Positions 1 through 9,411 of a DNA stretch of 64,000 bases are shown in pieces. The first letter of the stretch is position 1. The number at the start of each line of letters is the position of its first letter. The position numbers were made by a program, and so were the translations under genes. The stretch lies in the NCBI RefSeq assembly GCF_042676605.1, contig NZ_JBHTHQ010000021.1, positions 434,001 through 498,000 of the forward strand. Direction: 5' to 3'. This stretch comes from Alloscardovia venturai. Its GTDB lineage: Bacteria > Actinomycetota > Actinomycetes > Actinomycetales > Bifidobacteriaceae. The notes below the pieces were generated by a model. It was given only the letters and a program-made list of their open reading frames with translations, searched no databases and had not been told where the DNA came from.

Positions 1-82
1 TGGCACGTTAACGAGTGGACCCCTGCATTCTCGACACGCTTCTCTATGACGAACAGATCACCGTCGAAACCTTTTCGACCCC
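1..82 (-). ncRNA. ssrA: tmRNA (SsrA), 5' part, cut by window edge
   Basis: On the minus strand the sequence begins GGGG at base 82 and continues into GGTTTCGACGGTGATCTG, which is the hallmark 5' end of tmRNA (acceptor-stem strand followed by the D-loop-like GGTTTCGAC). tmRNA with SmpB frees stalled ribosomes and adds a degradation tag. Only the 5' tRNA-like half and the start of the following region are inside the window; the tag-coding part lies beyond base 1. It is read in the same direction as ftsQ, 72 bases downstream of the ftsQ stop. The call rests on the recognised 5' signature; a full covariance-model match cannot be made from a fragment. Confidence 0.82.
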
Positions 83-90
83 TTATTGAG

Positions 91-96
91 TTATAA
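91..96 (-). promoter_or_regulatory. Candidate -10 box of the tmRNA gene
   Basis: The minus strand reads TATAAC, 8 bases before the GGGG that starts tmRNA. The spacing fits a sigma-70 type -10 box placing the first base near the mature 5' end. No good -35 box is seen at 16-18 bases, so this is a moderate call. Confidence 0.45.
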
Positions 97-154
97 AACC
101 CTGCAAGCGCACGTGACTTGCCTTATATATAGTACACGTTCCATGAGTCTTTCG

Positions 155-1186
155 CTACTGTTTTACGATTGGTCTGCTTGGCGCAGAGACGTCAATACGA
201 CCACCGTGCTCATTTTCATTATTAAGCTGTTGGATGATTTGGTCGACTTCCTTCTGCTTCGTCTCCATCGAAGTCGAGTCGCCCCACATCACTGTATATC
301 CATTACTCATGACGGTAGTCACAGAATCCTGAGTATCCGCTGTAACGTGAGTAATAATTGTGCGATACTCAGCTTTTAACGCTGCAAGTACTGCAATTGC
401 TTGTTTTACGGCTTGACTTTTGAGAGCATTGCGAATTGTTTTTACTTCAATAACCGGCACACCTTGTGTAGTAGCATTTTTCACAGCAATTTGCCGCGCC
501 TTAGAATCTACGGCTACGTACGTTCGAGAATCACGTACATGAAGTATCACCGTTGGAGTCTCTTCAGTCACCGTGACTTGAAGACCATGAGGGAATTGCT
601 TATCTACCTTCACACTTGCAACTCCCGGAATATCATCTATTTTCTTAGCAATGTCAGTATCGTTGATGACGATGAGTGATTTTCCTACTTCTGGAGTCGT
701 ATATTTCTGAACCTGTGCGACTTGCACCCACGTATGTGTACCAATGACGCGAATCTCCTGCGCCTGCAATTTCAACAATGGAGAGAAAATCAATGCCCAT
801 ACTGCAAAAATCACCCCGAGTACAGTGCCGACGGTAATGCCAATGCGAATGAGCCAATACTGCCAACGTGCACGTCTCGCCTCAGCCGCGCGTTTCTTGA
901 TATTTACAACTTTGCGTCGTGGTTTAAGCTGACTTGTGCGTGTACTGTCTATAAAACTTTCATTTTCTGGTTTAAGCTGCTGAGCATCGACGATGTCAAC
1001 GTTGTTCACATCACTCTTTTCATCTGCATGGAATTGAGATGAAGGAGTAGAAGAAAGCACAGAGGCGCGCACTACGCGTGTTTGGCGGGTACGCGGAGCT
1101 TTGTGCAACTCACGAGATGAATGCTCGGCATAATCATCATGGGATTCTCGTGAACTTCGCACGGTACGAGGCTTAGAATCGTTCAT
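155..1186 (-). CDS. ftsQ: Cell division protein FtsQ
   Basis: FtsQ is a single-pass membrane protein of the divisome that links FtsL/FtsB-type proteins to the septal synthase FtsW-FtsI. The 343-residue product has a long polar, Arg-rich cytoplasmic N-terminus (about 110 residues), one membrane segment at roughly 111-134, then an extracytoplasmic POTRA-like region (from about 140) and the FtsQ beta domain. It is the last gene of the dcw operon and overlaps the end of murC by 14 bases, which suggests translational coupling. In most actinobacteria ftsZ follows; here tmRNA follows instead. The long charged N-terminus is usual in actinobacterial FtsQ. Confidence 0.93.
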   Translation of the reverse strand: MNDSKPRTVRSSRESHDDYAEHSSRELHKAPRTRQTRVVRASVLSSTPSSQFHADEKSDVNNVDIVDAQQLKPENESFIDSTRTSQLKPRRKVVNIKKRAAEARRARWQYWLIRIGITVGTVLGVIFAVWALIFSPLLKLQAQEIRVIGTHTWVQVAQVQKYTTPEVGKSLIVINDTDIAKKIDDIPGVASVKVDKQFPHGLQVTVTEETPTVILHVRDSRTYVAVDSKARQIAVKNATTQGVPVIEVKTIRNALKSQAVKQAIAVLAALKAEYRTIITHVTADTQDSVTTVMSNGYTVMWGDSTSMETKQKEVDQIIQQLNNENEHGGRIDVSAPSRPIVKQ

Positions 1187-2678
1187 GAAGTTGCTCCACT
1201 ATAGCGTCTGCCATCTTGGTAATAGAGCCTGCTCCGACAGTAAAGATCGCATCGCCCGGTCGCGCAGTATGAGCAAGTTGTGATGCTGCTACATTCATAT
1301 CCTCTATCGCCACAATACGCTTGTCATTGATTCCCTCAGCTCGTGCTGCATCGACAATTGTCTGGGCACTCACCTCAGGCCAGTCCTTTTGGAATTCGCG
1401 TGCAGGAAAAATACCCGTCACAATAGCCTCATCTGCTAGTGAAAGTGCACGAGCAAACTCAGAAGCGAAATAGTGCGTTCTCGAGAATAGATGTGGTTGG
1501 AAAAGAACACGAATACGGCTGTGTGGATAGCGTGCTCGCGCAGCATTCATCAGTGCAGAAACCTCTGTCGGATGGTGAGCATAATCATCTACGACTGCTA
1601 TGCCGTTGACGACGTCTTTGATATCGAAACGTCGTGCAGCTCCACGAAAATCATCTAACGCCCGTGCGGCATCATGAGCATCTATACCCGCCATGATTGC
1701 AGCTATCAATGCTGCAGTAGCATTGCGCACATTATGGAGTCCAGGTACCCGAATGTGCACATGTATTCGCTCGTCATGAAGACGCTTTGGCCAGCTCACA
1801 GAGAAATCCTGTCCCCCATCATCAGCAGTACTACTGTCCGCATGAATCGTGACAACCTGTGCAAAAGGAAGCTCTAATGTTTCATCCGTGGTATATACAA
1901 TCGCAGCTTTTCGAACATCGTCACTCATAGATCGTACGACGCTTAACGCACCTAAATCATCTCCGCAGACAATCACGTGCTCCGTCGCGTGCATAGCATG
2001 CTCTATAAATGCCTGAGCAAAAGCCTCCTTAGAACCATAATGGTCGAGATGATCAGGCTCTACATTTGTAATCACAGCGAGCTGTGGACGATACTTTTCA
2101 AAGCTGCCGTCCGACTCGTCCGCCTCCGCAACAAGCACCGAACCTTTCCCGGCGTGACCACCATCATGTAAGCCTTCTGGAGTATGTATCGACCCGCCAA
2201 TTGCAAAACTTGGATCTGCGAGTTCGCCGTGACCTGCGGATACAAAAATTTGAGAAATCATAGCGCTCGTTGTGGTTTTACCATGAGCTCCAGCTACAGT
2301 GATGGCATACTTATGCGCCATAAGCGTAGCGAGGATATCAGAGCGATGCATCACAACAATCCCCTGCTCATATGCGCTCACAATCTCAGGATTATCAGGC
2401 TTAATTGCCGACGAATACACGACGATAGAGGCACCATTGACATGTGAAGCCTCTTGACCTTCATATACGGTCGCGCCAAGAGATTCCAAACGCTGTGTCT
2501 TTGCATTCCGGGCTGCATCAGACCCAGAAACAGCTACGCCTTCTTCAAGAAGCATCTCAGCAAGTACACTCATACCAGCCCCGCCTACGCCGATGAAGTG
2601 CACGCGATTCCAATGACGAATATCAATCTGTGCGTAGTCAATCGGCTGATGCGTAGGATCAAGAACTATGCGATTCAT
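1173..2678 (-). CDS. murC: UDP-N-acetylmuramate--L-alanine ligase MurC
   Basis: MurC adds L-alanine to UDP-MurNAc, the first peptide step of peptidoglycan precursor synthesis in the cytoplasm. The N-terminal Rossmann-like motif GVGGAGMS near residue 31, the ATP loop GAHGKTTTSAM near residue 130, and the YAHHPTEV motif are diagnostic. An ATG 18 bases further upstream (2696) is possible, but AAAGGAGAAATA sits directly before the ATG at 2678, so that start is preferred and gives 501 residues, normal for the family. It overlaps ftsQ and follows murG by 24 bases in the dcw operon. Confidence 0.95.
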   Translation of the reverse strand: MNRIVLDPTHQPIDYAQIDIRHWNRVHFIGVGGAGMSVLAEMLLEEGVAVSGSDAARNAKTQRLESLGATVYEGQEASHVNGASIVVYSSAIKPDNPEIVSAYEQGIVVMHRSDILATLMAHKYAITVAGAHGKTTTSAMISQIFVSAGHGELADPSFAIGGSIHTPEGLHDGGHAGKGSVLVAEADESDGSFEKYRPQLAVITNVEPDHLDHYGSKEAFAQAFIEHAMHATEHVIVCGDDLGALSVVRSMSDDVRKAAIVYTTDETLELPFAQVVTIHADSSTADDGGQDFSVSWPKRLHDERIHVHIRVPGLHNVRNATAALIAAIMAGIDAHDAARALDDFRGAARRFDIKDVVNGIAVVDDYAHHPTEVSALMNAARARYPHSRIRVLFQPHLFSRTHYFASEFARALSLADEAIVTGIFPAREFQKDWPEVSAQTIVDAARAEGINDKRIVAIEDMNVAASQLAHTARPGDAIFTVGAGSITKMADAIVEQLHERF

Positions 2679-2702
2679 TATTTCTCCTTTATCCATAAAG
2701 CC

Positions 2703-3896
2703 CTATGCGCGTGTCTTGTACTGATGTGCGATGTCTAAAGTCTTCTGCGCCATGAACTGCGCCGCGTCGCGCTTACCATAGTTCCACGCCGCCTTCCCCA
2801 TCGCGCGCAATCTATCAGTGTCAGAAAGCAACGGGATGACATTATGCTCAATCCACACATCGGACAATTCTGAGTCTGGCACAATAATGCCACCACCAGC
2901 TTCTACGACGGGAAGAGCGTTTAATCGCTGCTCACCGTTGCCAATAGGCAAAGGAACGTAGACCGCTGGAATTCCTAGTGCAGTAAGTTCAGCAACAGTA
3001 CCCGCTCCTGAACGGCAGATGACAAGATCGGCAGCTGCCATGACAGCATCCATACCTTCAAAATATTCGCTGACATGATAGTCACCATCAGTGCTGCCTA
3101 AGCCACTTATAACCTTCGTTCCAGCCATCGCGGATACAATCTTTTTGACATGCTCACTTTTTCCTCGACCCGTCAGATGAACGACTTGCGCATGAGACAG
3201 TAACTCGCGACTTGCATTTGCCACCGCCGTATTGATGCTTAAAGCACCAAGTGATCCACCAGTTACAGCAACTATAGGAAGCTCAGGGTCCAGTCCTAAT
3301 TCTTGCGCCGCGGTGTATTTTGTAGCAGCACGGTCAACCTCTAGCGCATGCGCACGCTGAGCGATGACCTCGCGTAGCGGCAATCCCACGCGCATAACCT
3401 GGGAGTCATTCGAAGGTTTAATCCCACAATCATCGTATGTTAAGCCGACAAAATGAGCCCATCGAGCCCCAAGTTTATTTGCCATTCCAGCGGAAGCATT
3501 TTGCTCATGAATCACAAAGGGGATACCCATACGATGTGCTTGTACGTAGGCTGGCGCGGATGCATAGCCACCTACGCCCACGACGATATCTGCTTGTCTG
3601 CGCGTAAGAATCTCTCGTACCGCATTTAACTGTTTCACAAAGCGCACAGGAAAGGTAAAAGTTGCCGCGTTGAGAGTACGAGGGAAAGCTACTTTGTCAA
3701 TCGTATCCAATTCAAAACCTGCACGTGGAACTAAATCAGCCTCAAGCCCTTGCGCCGTACCGATAACGCTAATGCAAGCTGTCGGCTCAATCTCACGAAT
3801 TTTCTGAGCAATACTAAGCAATGGGTTGACGTGTCCCGCAGTACCGCCACCAGCAAGAACGACATGAATTGGCTGTGAAGTTTCCATAATCTCCAT
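2703..3896 (-). CDS. murG: UDP-GlcNAc:lipid I GlcNAc transferase MurG
   Basis: MurG makes lipid II by moving GlcNAc onto lipid I at the inner face of the membrane. The N-terminal glycine loop GGGTAGHVNP and the C-terminal donor-binding stretch (RSGAGTVAEL, then PLPIGNGEQRLNA) are clear family marks. Length 397 residues is slightly above the usual 355-370. Two ATGs lie three codons apart; GGAG lies just before the second (3887), with short spacing, so the start is uncertain by nine bases. It lies between ftsW and murC, as is usual. Confidence 0.95.
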   Translation of the reverse strand: MEIMETSQPIHVVLAGGGTAGHVNPLLSIAQKIREIEPTACISVIGTAQGLEADLVPRAGFELDTIDKVAFPRTLNAATFTFPVRFVKQLNAVREILTRRQADIVVGVGGYASAPAYVQAHRMGIPFVIHEQNASAGMANKLGARWAHFVGLTYDDCGIKPSNDSQVMRVGLPLREVIAQRAHALEVDRAATKYTAAQELGLDPELPIVAVTGGSLGALSINTAVANASRELLSHAQVVHLTGRGKSEHVKKIVSAMAGTKVISGLGSTDGDYHVSEYFEGMDAVMAAADLVICRSGAGTVAELTALGIPAVYVPLPIGNGEQRLNALPVVEAGGGIIVPDSELSDVWIEHNVIPLLSDTDRLRAMGKAAWNYGKRDAAQFMAQKTLDIAHQYKTRA

Positions 3897-3922
3897 TATG
3901 ACGTACCCATTCTACTTGTATA

Positions 3923-5227
3923 CTATGCGCGTGCAAGCGAAGCTTTGACATCCTCCTGCTCGCGTCCTAGCCGTATACACACACCTGCTCCAATCAGACA
4001 CATAATAAGTGATGAACCACCGGAAGAAATAAACGGCAGCGGTAGTCCCATCACAGGAAGCGCACCAAGGACGACGGCAATGTTGATAAATGACTGTCCC
4101 GTAAACCACACGGTAAAGCACATCAGAACAATCTGCATATACATATTTTGATGCCGCAAAGACAAATTAATTAGTGCCCATGAAAGTGTGGCAATGACTG
4201 CTATAACTGCCACTGCACCGATGAAGCCCCACTCTTCGCCGATAATTGCAAAAATATAGTCATTATCAGCAGCAGGAAGGTAGCTCCACTTCTCACGAGA
4301 ATTGCCAACTCCCACACCGAAAATTCCTCCAGTCGCCAAGGCATAGTCTCCATGCAAGGACTGGAAACAAATACCCGTAGCCTGAGCAGCCTCACGTGCC
4401 GAGCACCCACCATATGTAGCAAGAATACGATTCATTCGATTCGAGTTCCCAAAAACTGCTAAAAGGGCGATGAGCGAAAATCCTAGGAGAACTCCGATAC
4501 CGAGATCAAGGAGCGGAAAACCAGAAATATAAAAAGCAAAGACTCCAATGAGAGCCACAATCATCGCTGTCCCTAAATCTTTGCCTAAAATAACAAGTAA
4601 GAAACACACGAGGAAAATACCCATAGGCCATATAAAGGGGCGAATGTCATTTTTATTCGTGCGTTTTTTCGCGTGCTCCTTTGCACTCTCAATAAGAGAA
4701 CGAGGCAACCAGATGCACAAAGCAAGCTTCATCACTTCAGCAGGCTGAAGGCTAATCGGCCCAAGGATGAGCCATCCTGAGTTTCCTCCGGCAGATGCTC
4801 CAAGCGGAGTTAACGTTAGCGCTTGCAACGCAATAGCTACCAGAACAGCAATAAAGCTGAACCGTTTAATAGCCTTGCTTGGAAGTATTTGAACGATGAG
4901 TAGCAATACTATACCGACAGCTGCATAGATTCCCTGACGCAGTGCCGCCTTCCACACAGGCTCATTTTCACTTGCAAGCCTCGCGATAGTGCTTGAATAT
5001 ACCATGACAAGACCGAAAACAGTCAAGATAGCGACACTAAAGACAAGTGTCCAGTAGCTCGCCACGGGATTCATGATAAATCTCCACCCGGCATAATCCT
5101 TACTGTCACGGTCATCCGTATGCTCAAGGCGCGATCCACGTGTAAAATGAGCAACACAGCGGTCAGGAAAACTCAGAAACTTGCCGAGTATGCCTTTAGG
5201 TACATCGCGTTTACTATTTGTTGGCAT
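3923..5227 (-). CDS. ftsW: Septal peptidoglycan glycosyltransferase FtsW (SEDS family)
   Basis: FtsW polymerises lipid II at the septum together with FtsI. The 434-residue product has about ten hydrophobic segments and the SEDS signatures (GKDLGTAMIV in the middle, GLPLPFISSGGSSL near the C-terminus). The N-terminus carries about 50 polar residues before the first membrane span, as in actinobacterial FtsW. It overlaps the end of murD by 14 bases and precedes murG by 26 bases. The synteny murD-ftsW-murG separates it from RodA. Confidence 0.94.
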   Translation of the reverse strand: MPTNSKRDVPKGILGKFLSFPDRCVAHFTRGSRLEHTDDRDSKDYAGWRFIMNPVASYWTLVFSVAILTVFGLVMVYSSTIARLASENEPVWKAALRQGIYAAVGIVLLLIVQILPSKAIKRFSFIAVLVAIALQALTLTPLGASAGGNSGWLILGPISLQPAEVMKLALCIWLPRSLIESAKEHAKKRTNKNDIRPFIWPMGIFLVCFLLVILGKDLGTAMIVALIGVFAFYISGFPLLDLGIGVLLGFSLIALLAVFGNSNRMNRILATYGGCSAREAAQATGICFQSLHGDYALATGGIFGVGVGNSREKWSYLPAADNDYIFAIIGEEWGFIGAVAVIAVIATLSWALINLSLRHQNMYMQIVLMCFTVWFTGQSFINIAVVLGALPVMGLPLPFISSGGSSLIMCLIGAGVCIRLGREQEDVKASLARA

Positions 5228-6668
5228 GCGTATTCACCCATTCAATCGCATACTTGGCAAATTGGTCCCCACGATCAGCGTAAGACACAAACTGGTCCAT
5301 CGAAGCACACGCGGGTGCCATAAGTACCACATCTCCCGGGTCTGCTACTTGACCTGCAGCTTCTACTGCCTGCTTCATCACAGGTAAGTCAACTGATACT
5401 GAATGCGGATCGATGAAAGTCAGTGGGACATCCGGCGCCTTTGCACTAAATGCTTCACGCATTAAGGTCTGATCTTTGCCGATAATAATGGCCGCTTTCA
5501 TCACATGTGCCTGCGCCTCAACCAACTCCTCAAAGTGAGCTCCCTTGGCGAGTCCTCCTGCTATCCATACGACAGACTTCTCTGGATAGGTACTCAATGA
5601 TGCAGCGGCAGCATGAGCATTCGTTGCCTTAGAGTCGTCAACAAATCGAATATTAGCTTCGCCGTGTCGCCCCTCAAGTACAGCAACTGTTTGAATTCTG
5701 TGACCACTTGGTGCAAAATCTCGCAACGCCTGTATAGCTACATCTTCGTCTACCCCTGCACCAAGAGCAAGCGCCAAAGCGCACAGAGCATCTGCAAGGA
5801 GATGCGGATAGACTGTCCCGTCAGGCTCAGTAAGATGTACGAAACTGCTGATTTGCGCTACCTTTTCTGCTCGCGTAGAAAGCGCACTACGATTGATGAT
5901 CCAGCCATCTTCCACTCCTATCAATCCCCTACTCGGAGAGTGTAATGTGAAGCCTACAAGCTGGCACTGTTCCCCAATCTCTCCTGTACGCTGTGCATCA
6001 TGAGCGAGGCGTGCGACACACTGATCATCAGCGTTATAAACTACAACACGGCGAGCACGACGATATATTTTTGCCTTATCGTGAGCATAGTTATCAAATC
6101 CGCCGTGCCAGTCGAGATGGTCATCCGCCAAGTTCGTAATTGCGGCACAGTCGAGCTCTAATGAGTCGGTGTAATGCAGTTGGAAAGAGCTGAGTTCGAT
6201 GACCATAGTGTCCACACCCGTGTCCACAACTGCAGCTGTTATAGGATTTCCAATATTTCCTACAGCGACAGCTTTCTCGTGGCTAGCATTCATTATGGCA
6301 GCAGTCATCTCAGTGGTCGTGGTCTTACCATTCGTCCCCGTAATACCGATCCAACGCTGCCCGTCTTCTTGAGAAGATGCGCTAGTTTGCACTTGATGAG
6401 TCTGCCACGCCAATTCGATATCTGACATCACAGGAACATGAGCCGCATGTGCGGATGCAATAAAGGGCGTTGATGGACTAAATCCAGGCGAGGTCACCAC
6501 ATAGTCAATAGATGAGAAAGAAAAGTCCGAAGAATTGATATACGCAACTGTAAAATCTGCGGGCTTACTGTCATCAGCAGTAAGCACATGCTCGCCTCGT
6601 GCAGTAAGCATATCGACCACACTCGTGCCGGATACTCCTAAACCAACCACCAGATATGTATGAGCCAT
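5214..6668 (-). CDS. murD: UDP-N-acetylmuramoyl-L-alanine--D-glutamate ligase MurD
   Basis: MurD adds D-glutamate to the UDP-MurNAc-alanine precursor. The N-terminal GLGVSGTS motif, the ATP loop GITGTNGKTTTTEM and the ADDHLDWH motif identify it. An ATG at 6704 would add 12 residues, but AAAGAAAGAAC precedes the ATG at 6668 and the MAHTYLVVG start aligns with the usual beginning of the family. Product 484 residues, normal. It is followed, with a 14-base overlap, by ftsW. Confidence 0.94.
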   Translation of the reverse strand: MAHTYLVVGLGVSGTSVVDMLTARGEHVLTADDSKPADFTVAYINSSDFSFSSIDYVVTSPGFSPSTPFIASAHAAHVPVMSDIELAWQTHQVQTSASSQEDGQRWIGITGTNGKTTTTEMTAAIMNASHEKAVAVGNIGNPITAAVVDTGVDTMVIELSSFQLHYTDSLELDCAAITNLADDHLDWHGGFDNYAHDKAKIYRRARRVVVYNADDQCVARLAHDAQRTGEIGEQCQLVGFTLHSPSRGLIGVEDGWIINRSALSTRAEKVAQISSFVHLTEPDGTVYPHLLADALCALALALGAGVDEDVAIQALRDFAPSGHRIQTVAVLEGRHGEANIRFVDDSKATNAHAAAASLSTYPEKSVVWIAGGLAKGAHFEELVEAQAHVMKAAIIIGKDQTLMREAFSAKAPDVPLTFIDPHSVSVDLPVMKQAVEAAGQVADPGDVVLMAPACASMDQFVSYADRGDQFAKYAIEWVNTHANK

Positions 6669-6754
6669 GTTCTTTCTTTCCACTACCCTAATATCGTTAC
6701 TCATTTGTACAACACATATATACGACGCTCAAATTCAAAATAAATTTGAGGTGA

Positions 6755-7849
6755 TTAAATACCAGAACGCACGACCCAGTCAAGATAGAAAATGACAAGC
6801 GCTACGATGACGCAAACCATTTCAATCATCCAGAATCTGACGACTACTTTATTCTCCGACCATCCCTTGAGCTCATAGTGATGATGGATAGGAGCCATCT
6901 TAAATACGCGCGTATGGAAAACTTTGAAAGAGAAAATTTGAATAACGTCAGAAAGCGTCTCCCAGACGAAAAGTCCACCAAGGATGACGGCAAGTACCTC
7001 TGTATGCGTTGCAATGGAGAGCGCAGCAAATAGTCCGCCAAGCGCCAGCGAACCAGTATCTCCCATAAAGATGGTGGCAGGATTTGAATTAAACCACAAG
7101 AAACCGAAACATGCAGCCATAGCGCACAACGCAATAATGGCTAAATCTTGAGGATCTTGCACAGTATATGCGACAGACCCGTGCGATGGTTTCAGATGGT
7201 AGCTCTCCCACAATGCGATAACGGCAAAGCCAATAAAAGATACCATCGAGCTTCCTGAAGCAAGACCGTCGAGACCATCAGTCAGATTTGTAGCATTTGT
7301 CCACGCAGACAGAAGCAAATTCACCCAGATGATAAAGAGAATTGTCGATAATACCGTGCCGAGGGCGTCAAAACTAATCAGCGGACGTTCGATGAATGTA
7401 ATTCCTGAATGCGCTGAAACTGTACCATCGGGAGCCTTAATAGTCAGAGACAAAATAGCATAAAGCGTGGCAAAGATAACTTGTCCGATGAATTTACCAT
7501 GGATGCTTAACCCCTCATTTTGCTTTTTCGCCACCTTAGCAAAATCATCGATAAAACCGAGAATCCCCATAGATAGCATGACAAAAAGCACGAGCATAGC
7601 ATTTACTGACGGCGTACGCCCAGAAACTATCCAGCGATACAGCGCAGAAGACAGCCACCCTAAGACGATGGCAAGGTTAATAACAATCCCGCCCATCGTC
7701 GGCGTACCACGCTTGACAAGATGGGACTGTGGTCCATCTTGACGTATGTACTGACCATAGTGGAGATCCGTGATGATACGAGTCACGATAGGTGTCCCTA
7801 CGAAGGTCACAACAAGTGACACTATTAGACCAATGAGTACTGCAATCAT
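6755..7849 (-). CDS. mraY: Phospho-N-acetylmuramoyl-pentapeptide transferase MraY
   Basis: MraY joins UDP-MurNAc-pentapeptide to undecaprenyl phosphate to make lipid I in the membrane. The 364-residue polytopic protein shows the family motifs DDFAKVAKKQNEGL (catalytic Asp pair), NATNLTDGLDGLA and the cytoplasmic HHHYEL near the C-terminus. It lies between murF and murD. The 86-base gap to murD carries no clear terminator, so the operon probably continues through it. Confidence 0.96.
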   Translation of the reverse strand: MIAVLIGLIVSLVVTFVGTPIVTRIITDLHYGQYIRQDGPQSHLVKRGTPTMGGIVINLAIVLGWLSSALYRWIVSGRTPSVNAMLVLFVMLSMGILGFIDDFAKVAKKQNEGLSIHGKFIGQVIFATLYAILSLTIKAPDGTVSAHSGITFIERPLISFDALGTVLSTILFIIWVNLLLSAWTNATNLTDGLDGLASGSSMVSFIGFAVIALWESYHLKPSHGSVAYTVQDPQDLAIIALCAMAACFGFLWFNSNPATIFMGDTGSLALGGLFAALSIATHTEVLAVILGGLFVWETLSDVIQIFSFKVFHTRVFKMAPIHHHYELKGWSENKVVVRFWMIEMVCVIVALVIFYLDWVVRSGI

Positions 7850-7893
7850 GGATGCCGGCTCCCTATCTTCTTATTAACTCTTTCTATTAACGA

Positions 7894-9405
7894 CTATTTC
7901 TCATTCGCATTACCTAGCCAACGCGCGGCTAACGCGCTGAGACCAGATGCGTGCGATCCCTTAAGGAGGACGACGCACTTATGCTCATGAGCACACTGCA
8001 TGACAAGCTCGTGAGCTTCGTCAGTGTCTGAAACAAGGTGTACATGACTCGTCTGCGATAGTGATGCACCTTCAGAGATGCAACGTGCTAAACGCATCAG
8101 GTTCTCATCCGTTGGAGATCCCACAGCGATTACTTCATTGGCATGAGTACTGGCATAGAGTCCAATTTCGCGATGTGCTTCTTCCTCTGTCACCCCCAGC
8201 TCAAGCATAGATCCAATGACTGCCACACGATATATATCTTTATCATCGGCGTGGAGTGTGCTCAGAGCATTAAGCCCTGCACGCATGGAGTCCGGGTTAG
8301 CATTGAAAGAATCATCGATAACTGTAAAATGCGCATCTTCAACTTGCACTGACGCCATGTGCATGCGATGTTCACTTATCGATTCCATATGAGAGAGCAC
8401 ACTAGCCGCGATATGTTCTGGAATGTCGAGACTATAAACGACGGATAAAACAGCTAAAGCATTGTACACATTATGCTCGCCAGCTATACCTAAGCGTAAA
8501 TTAAAATGAGAACCATCAGGAAGAGTAATGCTAAATTTCGGTCGATTAAAATCATCCAGCTCCGTATTTGTACCACGAAGTATGACACTTGATACCGCTG
8601 TAGAAGTTGCTGGTTTTGGTTGTAATTGCTCGTCTGCTCTGCTAAACCAAATAATGCTTGACGCTTTCGTCATCTGTGCCATCGTGCGAACATTCTCATC
8701 ATCAGCGTTGAGTATCGCTACGCCATTCGTTGTCAGCGCGCGAACTATCTCGGCCTTTGCATCTCGAATGTGCTCGACACTACCAAAGCCACCAAGGTGC
8801 GCCACACCTACTTTGAGGACAATGGAAATATCTGGACGCGCAATAGTCGTAAGATAGGCGATCTCTCCTACTGCTGATGCGCCCATCTCTGCAACGAAGA
8901 AACGAGTCTTCTCATCCACCTCGAGAGCCGTGAGTGGAAGACCAATATTGTTATTAAAAGAACCCTGCGGTGCGACCGTCGGTGCAAGCTGGCTCAGCAC
9001 AGCAGAAAGCATATCCTTCGTCGTGGTTTTACCTACAGAACCTGTGATACCAATGACAGTAAATTCATTCATACCGCGTTGAGCATACATGCGTCGCTTC
9101 TCTATATTTAAGCGTGCAATATCGCCCAACGCCTTGACTGTATCGTCAACAAGAAGCTGTGGAATGGGCGTACCCTCGATGAGATGATCAACTACTGCAA
9201 GTACTGCGCCATCAAGCGAACCTACAAAGTCATGACCATCTACACGCTCGCCTTTAATAGCGACGAATGCACTTCCCTCTCCTGCATGCCGAGAGTCCGT
9301 TGTCACTGATGAGATAACAATATTTGCACTATCCTCGCGTACACCGTGAACATATATCTGTCCAATACCAGCAGCGATAAGTTCCTGTCCCGAAGTCCTA
9401 ATCAT
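7894..9405 (-). CDS. murF: UDP-MurNAc-tripeptide--D-Ala-D-Ala ligase MurF
   Basis: MurF adds D-Ala-D-Ala to finish the cytoplasmic pentapeptide precursor. The product (503 residues) has the uridine-binding N-terminal domain (TTDSRHAGEGSAFVA), the ATP loop GITGSVGKTTTKDM, the central NNNIGLPLTAL motif and DDSFNANPDSM in the C-terminal half. Length and motifs are intact, in contrast to the murE-like gene six bases upstream. Confidence 0.95.
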   Translation of the reverse strand: MIRTSGQELIAAGIGQIYVHGVREDSANIVISSVTTDSRHAGEGSAFVAIKGERVDGHDFVGSLDGAVLAVVDHLIEGTPIPQLLVDDTVKALGDIARLNIEKRRMYAQRGMNEFTVIGITGSVGKTTTKDMLSAVLSQLAPTVAPQGSFNNNIGLPLTALEVDEKTRFFVAEMGASAVGEIAYLTTIARPDISIVLKVGVAHLGGFGSVEHIRDAKAEIVRALTTNGVAILNADDENVRTMAQMTKASSIIWFSRADEQLQPKPATSTAVSSVILRGTNTELDDFNRPKFSITLPDGSHFNLRLGIAGEHNVYNALAVLSVVYSLDIPEHIAASVLSHMESISEHRMHMASVQVEDAHFTVIDDSFNANPDSMRAGLNALSTLHADDKDIYRVAVIGSMLELGVTEEEAHREIGLYASTHANEVIAVGSPTDENLMRLARCISEGASLSQTSHVHLVSDTDEAHELVMQCAHEHKCVVLLKGSHASGLSALAARWLGNANEK

Positions 9406-9411
9406 GGGAAA

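Noticed and set aside
63..79. Hairpin GTCGAAA/TTTCGAC downstream of ftsQ as a terminator
   Set aside because: It is part of the tmRNA 5' sequence (GGTTTCGAC) and has no T-run; the tmRNA explains it.
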